Assembly: GCA_900766775.1 (NCBI GenBank) | Contig: CAAFXN010000243.1 | Span: forward strand, 1 to 22,592 | From: Bacteroidales bacterium | GTDB taxonomy: Bacteria > Bacteroidota > Bacteroidia > Bacteroidales > Paludibacteraceae | Reading direction: 5' to 3' | DNA length: 22,592 bases | In this document: piece after piece, positions 1-6,932 of the stretch | Layout: each line of letters begins with the position of its first letter | How positions within the stretch are numbered: the stretch's first letter is position 1 | The notes under the pieces: generated by a model | Told to the model about the DNA's origin: nothing | Database searches by the model: none | The model's input: only the letters and a program-made list of their open reading frames with translations | Program-made: the position numbers and the translations under genes

Positions 1-20
1 ACACGACGCTCTTCCGATCT
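1..20. other. Illumina sequencing adapter remnant
   Basis: The first 20 bases read ACACGACGCTCTTCCGATCT, identical to the 3' end of the Illumina TruSeq universal adapter (known sequence, recalled from memory). The glmS reading frame begins directly after it at base 21. This is an untrimmed artefact at the contig edge, not part of the organism, and it explains why glmS stops abruptly here. Confidence 0.97.
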
Positions 21-1532
21 AGGATACCCCTCTGCGTGGATATAACTGATTTCTTTCAATTTCAGTGCCCCTTCCATTGCTACGGGGTAGTTGTAGCCGC
101 GACCGAGGTATATGAAGTTCTGCGCATAGGTAAAGGTCTTTGCGAAGTCGGCTATCTGCTTATCTTGCTCCAGCACTTTCGCTATCTTATCGGGAATCTG
201 CGCCAACTCATGCACCACACGCAGGTACTGCCCTTCGTCCATCGTGCCTTTGGCGCGACCGATACAGAGCGCAAGCATCGTGAGCGCGGTAACCTGTGCG
301 GTGAACGCTTTGGTGGACGCCACGCCTATCTCAGGTCCCACATGCGTGTAGCAACCGCTGTCAGAAACACGAGGTATTGACGCACCTACCACATTACATA
401 TCGAGAAGATAAACGCACCTTTCGCTTTTGCTAATTGGATAGCCGCCAGCGTGTCGGCGGTCTCGCCCGACTGCGAGATGGCTATCACCACGTCGTCTTT
501 GTTAATCACCGGCTTGCGGTAGCGGAACTCGCTTGAGTACTCCACCTCTACGGGCACCTGCGCAAACTCCTCCATCGCGTACATCGCTATCAGCCCGGCA
601 TGCCACGATGTGCCGCACGCGGTGATGATGATACGCTTCGCGTTGAGGAAACGCTCTTTGTTGTCGATAAAGCCTGAGAGAGCAATGTTGTTCTTGTCAA
701 TGTTCACGCGCCCGCGCATAGAGTCCGCCAGCGTGCGAGGCTGCTCATAAATCTCTTTGAGCATGAAATGCGGGTAGCCGCCTTTCTCCAACTGCGACAA
801 TGTCAACTCCAGTTTCTTTATCTCCGGCGTCTTGCGCACGTTGCCTATCGTGGTGATATCCAGTTCCTTGCCGCGCTCTAAGGTAACCACTTCTTCATCG
901 TTGATATACACCACTTTATCGGTATATTCCACAATCGGTGTAGCGTCCGAAGCCAAGAAATACTCATCTTCGCCTATGCCGACCACCAGCGGGCTACCTT
1001 TCCGCGCTGCTATCAGCACATCGGGATTCGACCTGTCCAACACGGCTATCGCGTATGCACCCACCACCTGATTCAGCGCCAACTGCACGGCGGTCTTCAA
1101 GTCCACGTTGTCAGTGCGTTTGGTGTATTCTATCAACTGTACCAGCACCTCGGTGTCCGTCGCAGACTTGAAAGTGTAGCCGTGTTGCTGCAAGCCCTGT
1201 TTGAGCACAGAGTAGTTCTCGATGATACCGTTGTGAATAATCGCCAACTCCTCCGACTCGGAGTAGTGCGGGTGGGCGTTCACCGTGCTCGGCTCGCCGT
1301 GCGTTGCCCAGCGCGTATGCGCTATGCCGATGGTGCCACGGATATCTTTGTCTTGGGCAAACGCTTCCAACTCCACCACTTTGCCCTTTGCTTTATACAC
1401 ATTCAGTTTTCCCTCGGGGTTGATAAGTGCCACACCCGCACTATCATATCCACGGTACTCTAATCGGTGTAATCCTTTGATTAACACAGGATAAGCCTCA
1501 CGCTTACCAATATAGCCAACAATTCCACACAT
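21..1532 (-). CDS. glmS: Glutamine--fructose-6-phosphate aminotransferase GlmS (isomerizing), 3' end missing
   Basis: GlmS converts fructose-6-phosphate and glutamine to glucosamine-6-phosphate and glutamate, the first step to UDP-GlcNAc for peptidoglycan and lipid A, in the cytoplasm. The protein starts MCGIVGYIGKR; Cys2 becomes the N-terminal nucleophile of the class II glutaminase domain (about residues 2-220, with HTRWATHG and HNGIIEN motifs). The first SIS domain has CGTSWHAGL near residue 305, and the second begins at YLGRGYNYPVAMEGALKLKE. The 504 codons present end at a motif near residue 500 of the usual ~610, so roughly the last 100 residues (rest of SIS2 and the C-tail) are missing because the contig ends at the adapter. 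It lies 115 nt downstream of dapL on the same strand; no TAnnTTTG promoter is visible in that gap, so co-transcription is plausible. Confidence 0.96.
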
Positions 1533-1550
1533 AAAATTTGGACTCTCCCC

Positions 1551-1684
1551 ATCCCTCCCTACAAGGGAGGGAGCAAGAGATTAGTTTAGTTAGACATTAG
1601 TTATTTTATTCTCCCTCCCTTTGTAGGGAGGGACGGGGTGGGTCTTTTTACTCCCTCCCTTTGTAGGGAGGGCTGGGGTGGGTC
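1551..1684. repeat. Cluster of three palindromic repeats between dapL and glmS
   Basis: Three copies of one element. 1552-1572 is a bare hairpin with TCCCTCCC / GGGAGGGA arms. 1611-1644 and 1651-1684 each have CCCTCCCT-TTGT-AGGGAGGG followed by a GGGGTGGGTC tail, and are almost identical over 34 bp. A fourth copy in the opposite orientation lies at 8925-8956. The third copy is translated as the last residues of DapL, and the dapL stop codon falls in the spacer between copies two and three. The hairpins could also attenuate or process the dapL-glmS transcript; that is inference. Confidence 0.85.
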
Positions 1685-2910
1685 TTTGTCTTTATTCTCC
1701 TCACCGCCTCTTCCGTCCGCTTTGGGTCGCCGAAGGCTGAGAAGCGCACATACCCTTCGCCTTCTTTGCCGAAGCCTACGCCCGGCGTGCACACCACCTG
1801 ACACTTGTCCAGCAGCCAATCGAAGAACTCCCACGAGCCCATGCCTTTCGGCGCTCGCACCCACACATACGGTCCATCCGTGCCGCCATAAACCGCCAGT
1901 CCGCACTCGCTCAGCGCCTCGCGTATCCGCCGCGCGTTGTCCATATAGCCTGCTATCTGCGCCATCACCTGCTCGTGCCCCTCTTCGGTCAGCACCGCCT
2001 GCGCACCGCGCAGCGAGATGATACTCGTACCGTTGTATTTCGTACACTGCCGCCTATACCACAGCGCGTTGAGCGACACCTCCTCGCCCTTGTCGTTCAC
2101 GCCGTATAGGGCTTTTGGCACTATCGTGTAGCCGCAACGAATACCCGTGAAGCCCGCCGTCTTGCTGAAGCTGCGCACCTCTATCGCGCACTCCTTGGCA
2201 CCCTCTATCTCGTAGATGCTGTGCGGCACGTCGGGCGACTGGATAAACGCCTCGTAGGCGGAGTCGAAGATGATCAGCGACCTGTTCGCCCGCGCGTAAT
2301 CCACCCACGCCTGCAACTGCGCCCTGTTCATCGCTATGCCCGTCGGGTTGTTGGGTGAGCAGAGGTAGATGATGTCGGCTCTCTCCGCGGGAGGCACGGG
2401 GCAAAAGCCATTCTCTGCATTGCCGGGCAACATCAGCAGCCGCGACCATTGTCCTGCCTCATCCAGCCATTCGCCGGCGCGCCCTGCCATCACATTCGTA
2501 TCCACATACGCGGGATAGACGGGGTCGGTTATCGCCACGCGGTTGTCCGTGCCGAGGATGTCGCTCAGGTTGCCGAGGTCGCTGCCCGCACCGTCTGATA
2601 CAAACACCTCATCGGCATCTATCGCAATGCCGAGGCGCTGATAATCGAAGGCGGCTATCTGCTCGCGCATCCATGCAGGACCCTGCTCCAAACCGTATCC
2701 GTGAAAAGTGCGTCTGTCTGCCTGCTCCTCCACAGCGCGGTGCATGGCTTCTATCACACACGACACCAACGGACCCTGCACATCACCAATCCCCAAGCGG
2801 ATGATATCCGCCTCAGGGTGCGACTGCTTGTAAGCCGCCGTGCGGTTCACAATCTCCGTAAATAGATACCCTGCCCGCAGCAGACAAAAATTACTATTGA
2901 CACGAACCAT
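1648..2910 (-). CDS. dapL: LL-diaminopimelate aminotransferase DapL
   Basis: DapL makes LL-diaminopimelate from tetrahydrodipicolinate and glutamate in one PLP-dependent step, bypassing the succinylase/acetylase route to lysine and peptidoglycan meso-DAP. The product is 420 aa; the family is about 410. Visible motifs are LFTEI and RLGIGDV near the N-terminus, SDGAGSDLGN, DPVYPAYVDTN, SPNNPTG, and the PLP-lysine segment SFSKTAGFTG with Lys250. The start at 2910 (MVRVNSNF) is chosen because it matches the family N-terminus and lies about 20 nt after a TAnnTTTG promoter; the upstream start at 2964 would sit on the -33 element. The last 11 or so codons (ending HPSPPYKGRE) come from a GC-rich intergenic repeat, so the native C-terminus has been replaced. 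An L,L-aminotransferase of a related class I/II family is the only alternative, and unlikely. Confidence 0.94.
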   Translation of the reverse strand: MVRVNSNFCLLRAGYLFTEIVNRTAAYKQSHPEADIIRLGIGDVQGPLVSCVIEAMHRAVEEQADRRTFHGYGLEQGPAWMREQIAAFDYQRLGIAIDADEVFVSDGAGSDLGNLSDILGTDNRVAITDPVYPAYVDTNVMAGRAGEWLDEAGQWSRLLMLPGNAENGFCPVPPAERADIIYLCSPNNPTGIAMNRAQLQAWVDYARANRSLIIFDSAYEAFIQSPDVPHSIYEIEGAKECAIEVRSFSKTAGFTGIRCGYTIVPKALYGVNDKGEEVSLNALWYRRQCTKYNGTSIISLRGAQAVLTEEGHEQVMAQIAGYMDNARRIREALSECGLAVYGGTDGPYVWVRAPKGMGSWEFFDWLLDKCQVVCTPGVGFGKEGEGYVRFSAFGDPKRTEEAVRRIKTKTHPSPPYKGRE

Positions 2911-2933
2911 CTTTGTACAATAAAAAAACGCCG

Positions 2934-2964
2934 CAAAGGTACGATATTTTTTTGAATTATGCAA
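2934..2964 (-). promoter_or_regulatory. Promoter of dapL (Bacteroidota type)
   Basis: On the minus strand TTG (2962-2964) is followed after 20 nt by TACCTTTG (2934-2941), matching the Bacteroides primary-sigma consensus TTTG / TAnnTTTG. Transcription would begin near 2927, leaving a leader of about 17 nt before the ATG at 2910. Confidence 0.8.
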
Positions 2965-2983
2965 GAGATTTTATTTTTTTTTC

Positions 2984-3014
2984 TTGCATAATTGAAAAAA
3001 AGTTAGTACCTTTG
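2984..3014 (+). promoter_or_regulatory. Promoter of the AraC-type regulator gene
   Basis: TTG (2984-2986), a 20-nt spacer, then TACCTTTG (3007-3014), the same geometry as the divergent dapL promoter. Transcription would start near 3021, giving a long leader of about 130 nt before the ATG at 3151. The leader contains GGCATT (3071-3076) and a matching AATGCC downstream near 3110, which could pair into a weak hairpin; no known riboswitch was recognised. Confidence 0.75.
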
Positions 3015-3150
3015 CACTGCCGAATAAAAGGAAATCGCGCGTAGTCCTTCTTTTCTTCTCATTCCACTTCGGGGCATTGCTTGTGTTGCACATGCTAACC
3101 TACTTGCTAATGCCTTACTATAAGTTTATATAATGTAACGAAACGAAACA

Positions 3151-4266
3151 ATGTGGTGGTATCTGCTGATATTGTTCCCTGCACTGGTAGCCATAGTATG
3201 GGCTGTAGTGGTGAAGGTGCGTGTAAAAGCATGGCGCGACATGGTGGATATGTTGGTCTGTGCGGTGGCTGCCGTGGTGAATGTGCTATTCGTATGCTTT
3301 GCTTTCCAACACGATGGTCTTCCTACCTGTGGATTGCTGATTAGGCAACTGGTCAGTGTCATCATACTGCCGGTTGCTTATTCTTTTTTCGCCCGCCAAC
3401 TATCCATGGGCAAGTGGGACACCGTCATCACCACGCTCCTATGGTCATCGCTCATCCTCTTCATTCTCCCGGGAGGGGTTATCTATTTGGACAATACCCC
3501 GCTTGACATCGGCGTGGTCAGCCATTGGGTATATTATTGTGTCTACCATGGGCGTATCCTCTTCCGCTGCGAGACGGCGGACTTGGTGCTTTGTGTGCAG
3601 ACTTGGTTTACTATTATCAGTTATATGGATACGGCGCGTATCATACGCAAATACGGCATGCAGACATCGGGTAAGTTGCGCTATTTCATGGTGTGGTGTA
3701 TCGCGATGATGTTGTTTATCTTCTCTTGTGCTTTCAGCGACATCATCTACGGGGGCGGTCGCGAATGGCTGTTCTTCACAATCTATTCCTTGCTCTTGGC
3801 TTCCATCTACGCTTTGTTGGCGCGGAACTTTGACCTGCGCCCATACCTCCAAAAGATGGTGGATGAGGAAGAAAATGTGGAGGAATATACCATACGCATC
3901 GGGCAACCGGTGGACGCAGACAAGATGATATTGCAGAGTCAGCATATGGCAGACAAAGTGCGTAGGCTGATGGATGAAGAGCAGGTATGGATGCACTCGG
4001 GGTATAGTTCCAAAGACGCTATTGCTGCCTTGGGTACTAACCGCACCTATTTTGCCCGCATGATGCTCACGGAGTTCGGCTGCCGCTTTGGAGACCTGGT
4101 CTTGCAGAAACGCATGGACGAGGCGCGTCGTCTCTTGCGCACCACCAACATGACCATCATCGAGGTGGCTGAGCATAGCGGTTTTGGCGATGCAGGTACT
4201 ATGACCGCTCGGTTCAAAGAGATAGAGCACACCACGCCCGCCAAGTGGCGAAAGAAACAAAATTAA
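3151..4266 (+). CDS. Membrane-anchored AraC-family transcriptional regulator
   Basis: A 371-residue protein with a hydrophobic N-terminal half and a DNA-binding C-terminal domain. About six to seven membrane segments are visible: 1-23, 33-53, 64-82, 89-113, one near 125, 176-203 and 206-228. A charged linker follows (about 229-275). Residues 280-371 form an AraC-type double helix-turn-helix with the pattern GYSSKDAIAALGTNRTYFARM for the first HTH, and ARRLLRTTNMTIIEVAEHSGF leading to the second. Such proteins in Bacteroidota probably sense a signal at the inner membrane and act on DNA from there; the ligand is unknown. The start follows an A-rich stretch (cgaaacgaaaca), usual for the phylum. 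It is transcribed away from dapL from a shared symmetric promoter, so autoregulation or control of dapL is possible (inference). A terminator follows. Confidence 0.88.
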   Translation: MWWYLLILFPALVAIVWAVVVKVRVKAWRDMVDMLVCAVAAVVNVLFVCFAFQHDGLPTCGLLIRQLVSVIILPVAYSFFARQLSMGKWDTVITTLLWSSLILFILPGGVIYLDNTPLDIGVVSHWVYYCVYHGRILFRCETADLVLCVQTWFTIISYMDTARIIRKYGMQTSGKLRYFMVWCIAMMLFIFSCAFSDIIYGGGREWLFFTIYSLLLASIYALLARNFDLRPYLQKMVDEEENVEEYTIRIGQPVDADKMILQSQHMADKVRRLMDEEQVWMHSGYSSKDAIAALGTNRTYFARMMLTEFGCRFGDLVLQKRMDEARRLLRTTNMTIIEVAEHSGFGDAGTMTARFKEIEHTTPAKWRKKQN

Positions 4267-4292
4267 AGAACTGATAATCAGCACAATATAGC

Positions 4293-4335
4293 AAAAACAT
4301 AGAAATCGTAAATTGATGATTTCTATGTTTTTTTT
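4293..4335 (+). terminator. Rho-independent terminator after the AraC gene
   Basis: Arms AAAAACATAGAAATC (4293-4307) and GATTTCTATGTTTTT (4318-4332) pair perfectly around a 10-nt loop and run into a T tract. The stem is AT-rich but long (15 bp). A partial echo, GATTTCCATGTTTTT, follows at 4338-4352. It begins 27 nt after the stop codon. Confidence 0.8.
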
Positions 4336-4365
4336 GATGATTTCCATGTTTTTATTGAAGAATGC

Positions 4366-4399
4366 TTGCACGATATTTCCTCAAAAAAAGCTACCTTTG
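4366..4399 (+). promoter_or_regulatory. Probable promoter of the lipoprotein gene at 4516
   Basis: TACCTTTG at 4392-4399 fits the -7 consensus exactly. The best -33 candidate is TTG at 4366-4368, with a 23-nt spacer that is slightly long. The leader 4400-4515 contains a short hairpin, GGCGAT-GGCGCT-ATCGCC (4454-4471), then an A/T-rich stretch rich in A just before the start codon. Confidence 0.6.
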
Positions 4400-4515
4400 C
4401 GAACTTTTTTGAGAAAATTAAACCGTCTTGCGACTGTCAGACTGCTACGCTGTGGCGATGGCGCTATCGCCTTAATTATTAACAAAATAAATCAACTAAA
4501 TAAACAAAAAAAATT

Positions 4516-4953
4516 ATGAAAAAACTATTTTTAGCAGTGGCTGCTATGGCAGCAATGTTGCTGGGAATGACCGGCTGTTTCACAACGGAAGTATCTGATG
4601 TAAACATTTATTGCCGAGTGAGTTCCAATGGGTCCTTCAGCACTACCAAGCCTGTAACGCCGGGACTCGACGACAGTGAGTTGAAAAGCATCTTCAAAAA
4701 ACACATGCTGACTTTGGGTGAGCCTTTTGGTGATGATGGTATCATTATCCGCCGCCAAAACAACGAGAATAATGTGAAGCAAGCCATTCTCCAAGCAGCG
4801 CAGGAAGCCGATGCCGAGGTGAAAGAGAAGTACGGCGACCCCGTTACCGTAAAGGAGAACTACAAAAGCCTCAAAATGTCGGTCTATTACGACTTTGCCG
4901 ATAACCCCGAAGTAAAAGTGGTAACCTATATCTACAAAGAAGAAAAAGAATAA
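4516..4953 (+). CDS. Small lipoprotein of unknown function
   Basis: A 145-residue protein with a clear lipoprotein signal: MKK, a hydrophobic stretch (residues 4-18) and Cys21 preceded by Met-Thr-Gly, a near-canonical lipobox. The mature part is hydrophilic, with alternating short strands and a Lys/Glu-rich segment (about 90-125), and ends in KEEKE. I do not recognise a family. It is preceded by its own likely promoter and an A-rich ribosome-binding region (aaacaaaaaaaatt). It is followed by a large palindrome before preA, so it is probably a single-gene unit. Location should be a membrane facing the periplasm or outer surface. The lipoprotein call is firm; function is unknown. Confidence 0.82.
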   Translation: MKKLFLAVAAMAAMLLGMTGCFTTEVSDVNIYCRVSSNGSFSTTKPVTPGLDDSELKSIFKKHMLTLGEPFGDDGIIIRRQNNENNVKQAILQAAQEADAEVKEKYGDPVTVKENYKSLKMSVYYDFADNPEVKVVTYIYKEEKE

Positions 4954-5009
4954 CCGCTTAATTGCGACCGCAGACGCTGTCCTACTGCACCTCGTTAATG
5001 CCCTTTATT

Positions 5010-5080
5010 TCTCCATTAAAGTCCATTAAAATCCCATATAAAACCTTATTTAATGGCTATTTAATGGACTTTAATGGAGA
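5010..5080. repeat. 21-bp perfect inverted repeat built of TTAATGGA motifs
   Basis: The arms 5010-5030 and 5060-5080 are perfect reverse complements over 21 bp, separated by 29 nt. Each arm carries two TTAATGGA/TCCATTAA motifs 10 bp apart, one helical turn. Further single copies lie in the loop (TTTAATGGC), near 5105 and near 5147, the last only about 15 nt before the preA start. The long stem could end the upstream lipoprotein transcript, or be a multi-site operator for preA. No T tract follows directly. Confidence 0.85.
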
Positions 5081-5169
5081 ATGGAAAGAAGAAAAGAAAT
5101 GGCTTTTAATGGAGAAAAGAGCATTAACAACCGATTAACGGCAATTAATGGAGAATACCTCAATCAACC

Positions 5170-6711
5170 ATGAACATTCACGAAGAATCCCAACGCTGCT
5201 TGTTGTGCGAGAACGCGCCTTGCAGCCAAGCGTGTGCCCACGGCGACCCCGCGCGGGCAGTGCGCGCCATCCGTTTTGATAACCTCCATGCGGCAGGGCA
5301 GTGGTTGCTGCCATGCACCGACCGCGACCTACAAGCCGCCGAGCAGGCATGTATCCACTACGACCGCCCCATCCGCCTGCGCGAACTCCGCGATGCCTAC
5401 AAGCAGGAATGCAAACAACTCGCAACCAAGGAGGTGCGGTCTATAGGCCGCACCATAGCAACGGATAATCCGCAAGGGGAGTCAGAGGGGGCACAACTCC
5501 CCTCACTCGCCATTGACTTCTGCGGTATCCCCTGCGAGACCCCCTTCTTCCTCGCCTCGTCCGCCATCTGCACCAACTACGAGATGGTCGCCCGCGCCTT
5601 CGATGCCGGCTGGGCAGGGGTCTTCTACAAGACCATCAGCCTCCAAGACATCCGCGAGGTCTCGCCCCGCTTCGACGCCATGCACACCAACGCCGCCAAG
5701 GGCGATTTCTACACCCTGCGCAACATGGAGCAACTCAGCGAGAACCCTGCCGAGGTGGACTTCGACATACTCGCCCGACTCAAGCAGAACTACCCCTCGA
5801 AGGTCATCGTAGCGAGTATCATGGGGCAGACCGAGGAGGAGTGGATTACCCTCGCGAAGATGGCGGAGCAAGCGGGAGCGGATGCCGTGGAACTCAACTT
5901 CTCTTGCCCGCAGATGCGCCTCGCGGGCATGGGCAGCGACGTGGGGCAGAACGCCGAACTGGTTACGTTCTACACCGCCTACGTCAAGCGCAACGTCTCC
6001 ATCCCCGTCATACCCAAGATGACGCCCAACATCACCCATATCACTGAGCCCGCGATGGGAGCCTTCTTCGCCGGCGCAGACGCTATCTCGGCTATCAACA
6101 CCATCAAGTCCGTAACCATGAGTCCCCGCGCGGAGGTCGCCGACCGCCGCACCGTCTCAGGTTTGTCCGGACGCGCCGTCAAGCCCATTGCCCTGCGCTT
6201 CATCGTCGAGATGGCGAAGAACCCCCTGATGAAGAACATCCAGTTCAGCGGTATCGGAGGCATAGAGACGTGGCGCGACGCACTGGAATTCATACAGTTA
6301 GGCTGCCGCAACGTGCAGGTGTGCACCGCCGTCATGCAGTACGGCTACCGTATCATCGATGACCTTACCTTAGGCTTACAATTATATATGTCCGCCCGCG
6401 GGCTCACGCGCGTGGAGCAACTCGTCGGAGAGGAACTGCCCTCGTTCGTAACCCCCACAGACCTCGACCGTGAGACGATGGTCTTCCCCAAGATTGACCG
6501 CACGCGCTGCGTCGGCTGTGGGCGTTGCTACATCTCTTGCGCCGACGGCGGACACCAAGCCATCACCTTCGATGCAGACCGCCGTCCCCACATCGTGGGA
6601 ATCAAGTGCGTGGGCTGCCATCTCTGCCGCCTCGTCTGCCCCACGGGCGCCATCGAAGCGGCGCAACGCATGCCAAAGCACCAACTCCCCCGCACCTCCG
6701 ACCCGACCTAA
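5170..6711 (+). CDS. preA: Dihydropyrimidine dehydrogenase PreA-type subunit with extra N-terminal Fe-S domain
   Basis: PreA is the FMN and Fe-S catalytic subunit that reduces uracil and thymine to their dihydro forms (or the reverse), normally with the flavoprotein PreT. The core is very close to E. coli PreA as I recall it. The FMN barrel starts near residue 112 and shows KTIS, NFSCPQM, MGSDVGQ, KMTPNI, SGLSGRAVKPIALRFI, SGIGGIETW and MQYGYRI. It ends in two 4Fe-4S motifs, CVGCGRCYISC and CVGCHLCRLVCP. Its length is 513 aa against about 411 for E. coli PreA. The extra ~110 N-terminal residues carry Cys10-x2-Cys13-x4-Cys18-x3-Cys22 plus Cys49 and Cys61, like the Fe-S start of PreT or mammalian DPD but without the FAD/NAD domain. 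A palindromic repeat is translated in the linker (residues 87-96). No preT is seen in the window. Confidence 0.9.
   Translation: MNIHEESQRCLLCENAPCSQACAHGDPARAVRAIRFDNLHAAGQWLLPCTDRDLQAAEQACIHYDRPIRLRELRDAYKQECKQLATKEVRSIGRTIATDNPQGESEGAQLPSLAIDFCGIPCETPFFLASSAICTNYEMVARAFDAGWAGVFYKTISLQDIREVSPRFDAMHTNAAKGDFYTLRNMEQLSENPAEVDFDILARLKQNYPSKVIVASIMGQTEEEWITLAKMAEQAGADAVELNFSCPQMRLAGMGSDVGQNAELVTFYTAYVKRNVSIPVIPKMTPNITHITEPAMGAFFAGADAISAINTIKSVTMSPRAEVADRRTVSGLSGRAVKPIALRFIVEMAKNPLMKNIQFSGIGGIETWRDALEFIQLGCRNVQVCTAVMQYGYRIIDDLTLGLQLYMSARGLTRVEQLVGEELPSFVTPTDLDRETMVFPKIDRTRCVGCGRCYISCADGGHQAITFDADRRPHIVGIKCVGCHLCRLVCPTGAIEAAQRMPKHQLPRTSDPT
5427..5458. repeat. 32-bp palindromic element, copy 1, translated inside preA
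   Basis: Core GGTGCGG, 8 nt, CCGCACC. It matches 31 of 32 bases at 18499-18530 inside the giant gene. In both places it is read in the same phase, giving KEVRS(I/L)GRTI. Here it sits in the linker between the N-terminal Fe-S domain and the barrel, where an insertion would be tolerated. Confidence 0.9.
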
Positions 6712-6715
6712 TACC

Positions 6716-6766
6716 CACTGGGGACGCCTCACTGGGGACGCAGGTGGTACATCCCGATGAGTCGGG
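6716..6766. repeat. Direct repeat and small palindrome downstream of preA
   Basis: CACTGGGGACGC occurs twice (6716-6727 and 6730-6741) just after the preA stop. A hairpin CCCGA-TGAG-TCGGG follows (6753-6766). The hairpin resembles, in reverse complement, the GACGCCCCGACTGTTGGGACG segment at 18461 in the giant gene. The remaining 6767-6932 shows nothing clear beyond a short GAGAA/TTCTC hairpin (6880-6900) and an A-rich approach to the next start. It could serve as a weak end of the preA transcript, but there is no T tract. Confidence 0.6.
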
Positions 6767-6932
6767 CACGTCTCGCCTGCGGATAGTTCGGAACGAACTA
6801 ATATCAACTAATAGGGGATAATGAGCCGTTGATAAGCCGACAATTACGGCAACGACACGGCAAAAAGAGCCGAGAATAAGCAGAGAATACCGAAAGTTCT
6901 CGCTATTATAAAACTAATTAAAAAACAAAACA

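Larger units (their letters stand above)
2933..3015. repeat. Mirror-symmetric divergent promoter, 34-nt inverted arms
   Basis: The arm 2933-2966 and the arm 2982-3015 are reverse complements at about 30 of 34 positions around a 15-nt AT-rich centre. The inner 12 bp (AATTATGCAAGA / TCTTGCATAATT) are a perfect inverted repeat and include both -33 TTG elements. The outer ends are the two TACCTTTGC -7 boxes. It is thus both two promoters and one large palindrome, and a natural place for a dimeric regulator to bind. Confidence 0.85.

Noticed and set aside
1533..1650. glmS ribozyme or riboswitch in the glmS leader
   Set aside because: The gap is mostly palindromic repeats; no conserved ribozyme core is visible and this class is typical of Gram-positive bacteria.
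1638..2021. Plus-strand frame opposite dapL (127 residues)
   Set aside because: Arg/Pro/Ser-rich antisense frame in GC-rich DNA, starting in a repeat; no support as a gene.
2911..2964. Upstream start of DapL at 2964
   Set aside because: The promoter elements lie at 2934-2964, so the longer form would not be transcribed, and the extra residues do not match the family.
3445..4371. 308-residue reading frame opposite the AraC gene
   Set aside because: It is antisense to a gene with clear membrane segments and an AraC domain, has no family motifs and runs through the terminator; a shadow frame.
5880..5960. Loss of the DPD catalytic cysteine in PreA
   Set aside because: The MGSDVGQ motif here is the same as in E. 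coli PreA as I recall it, so the residue at this place is normal for the bacterial subunit.
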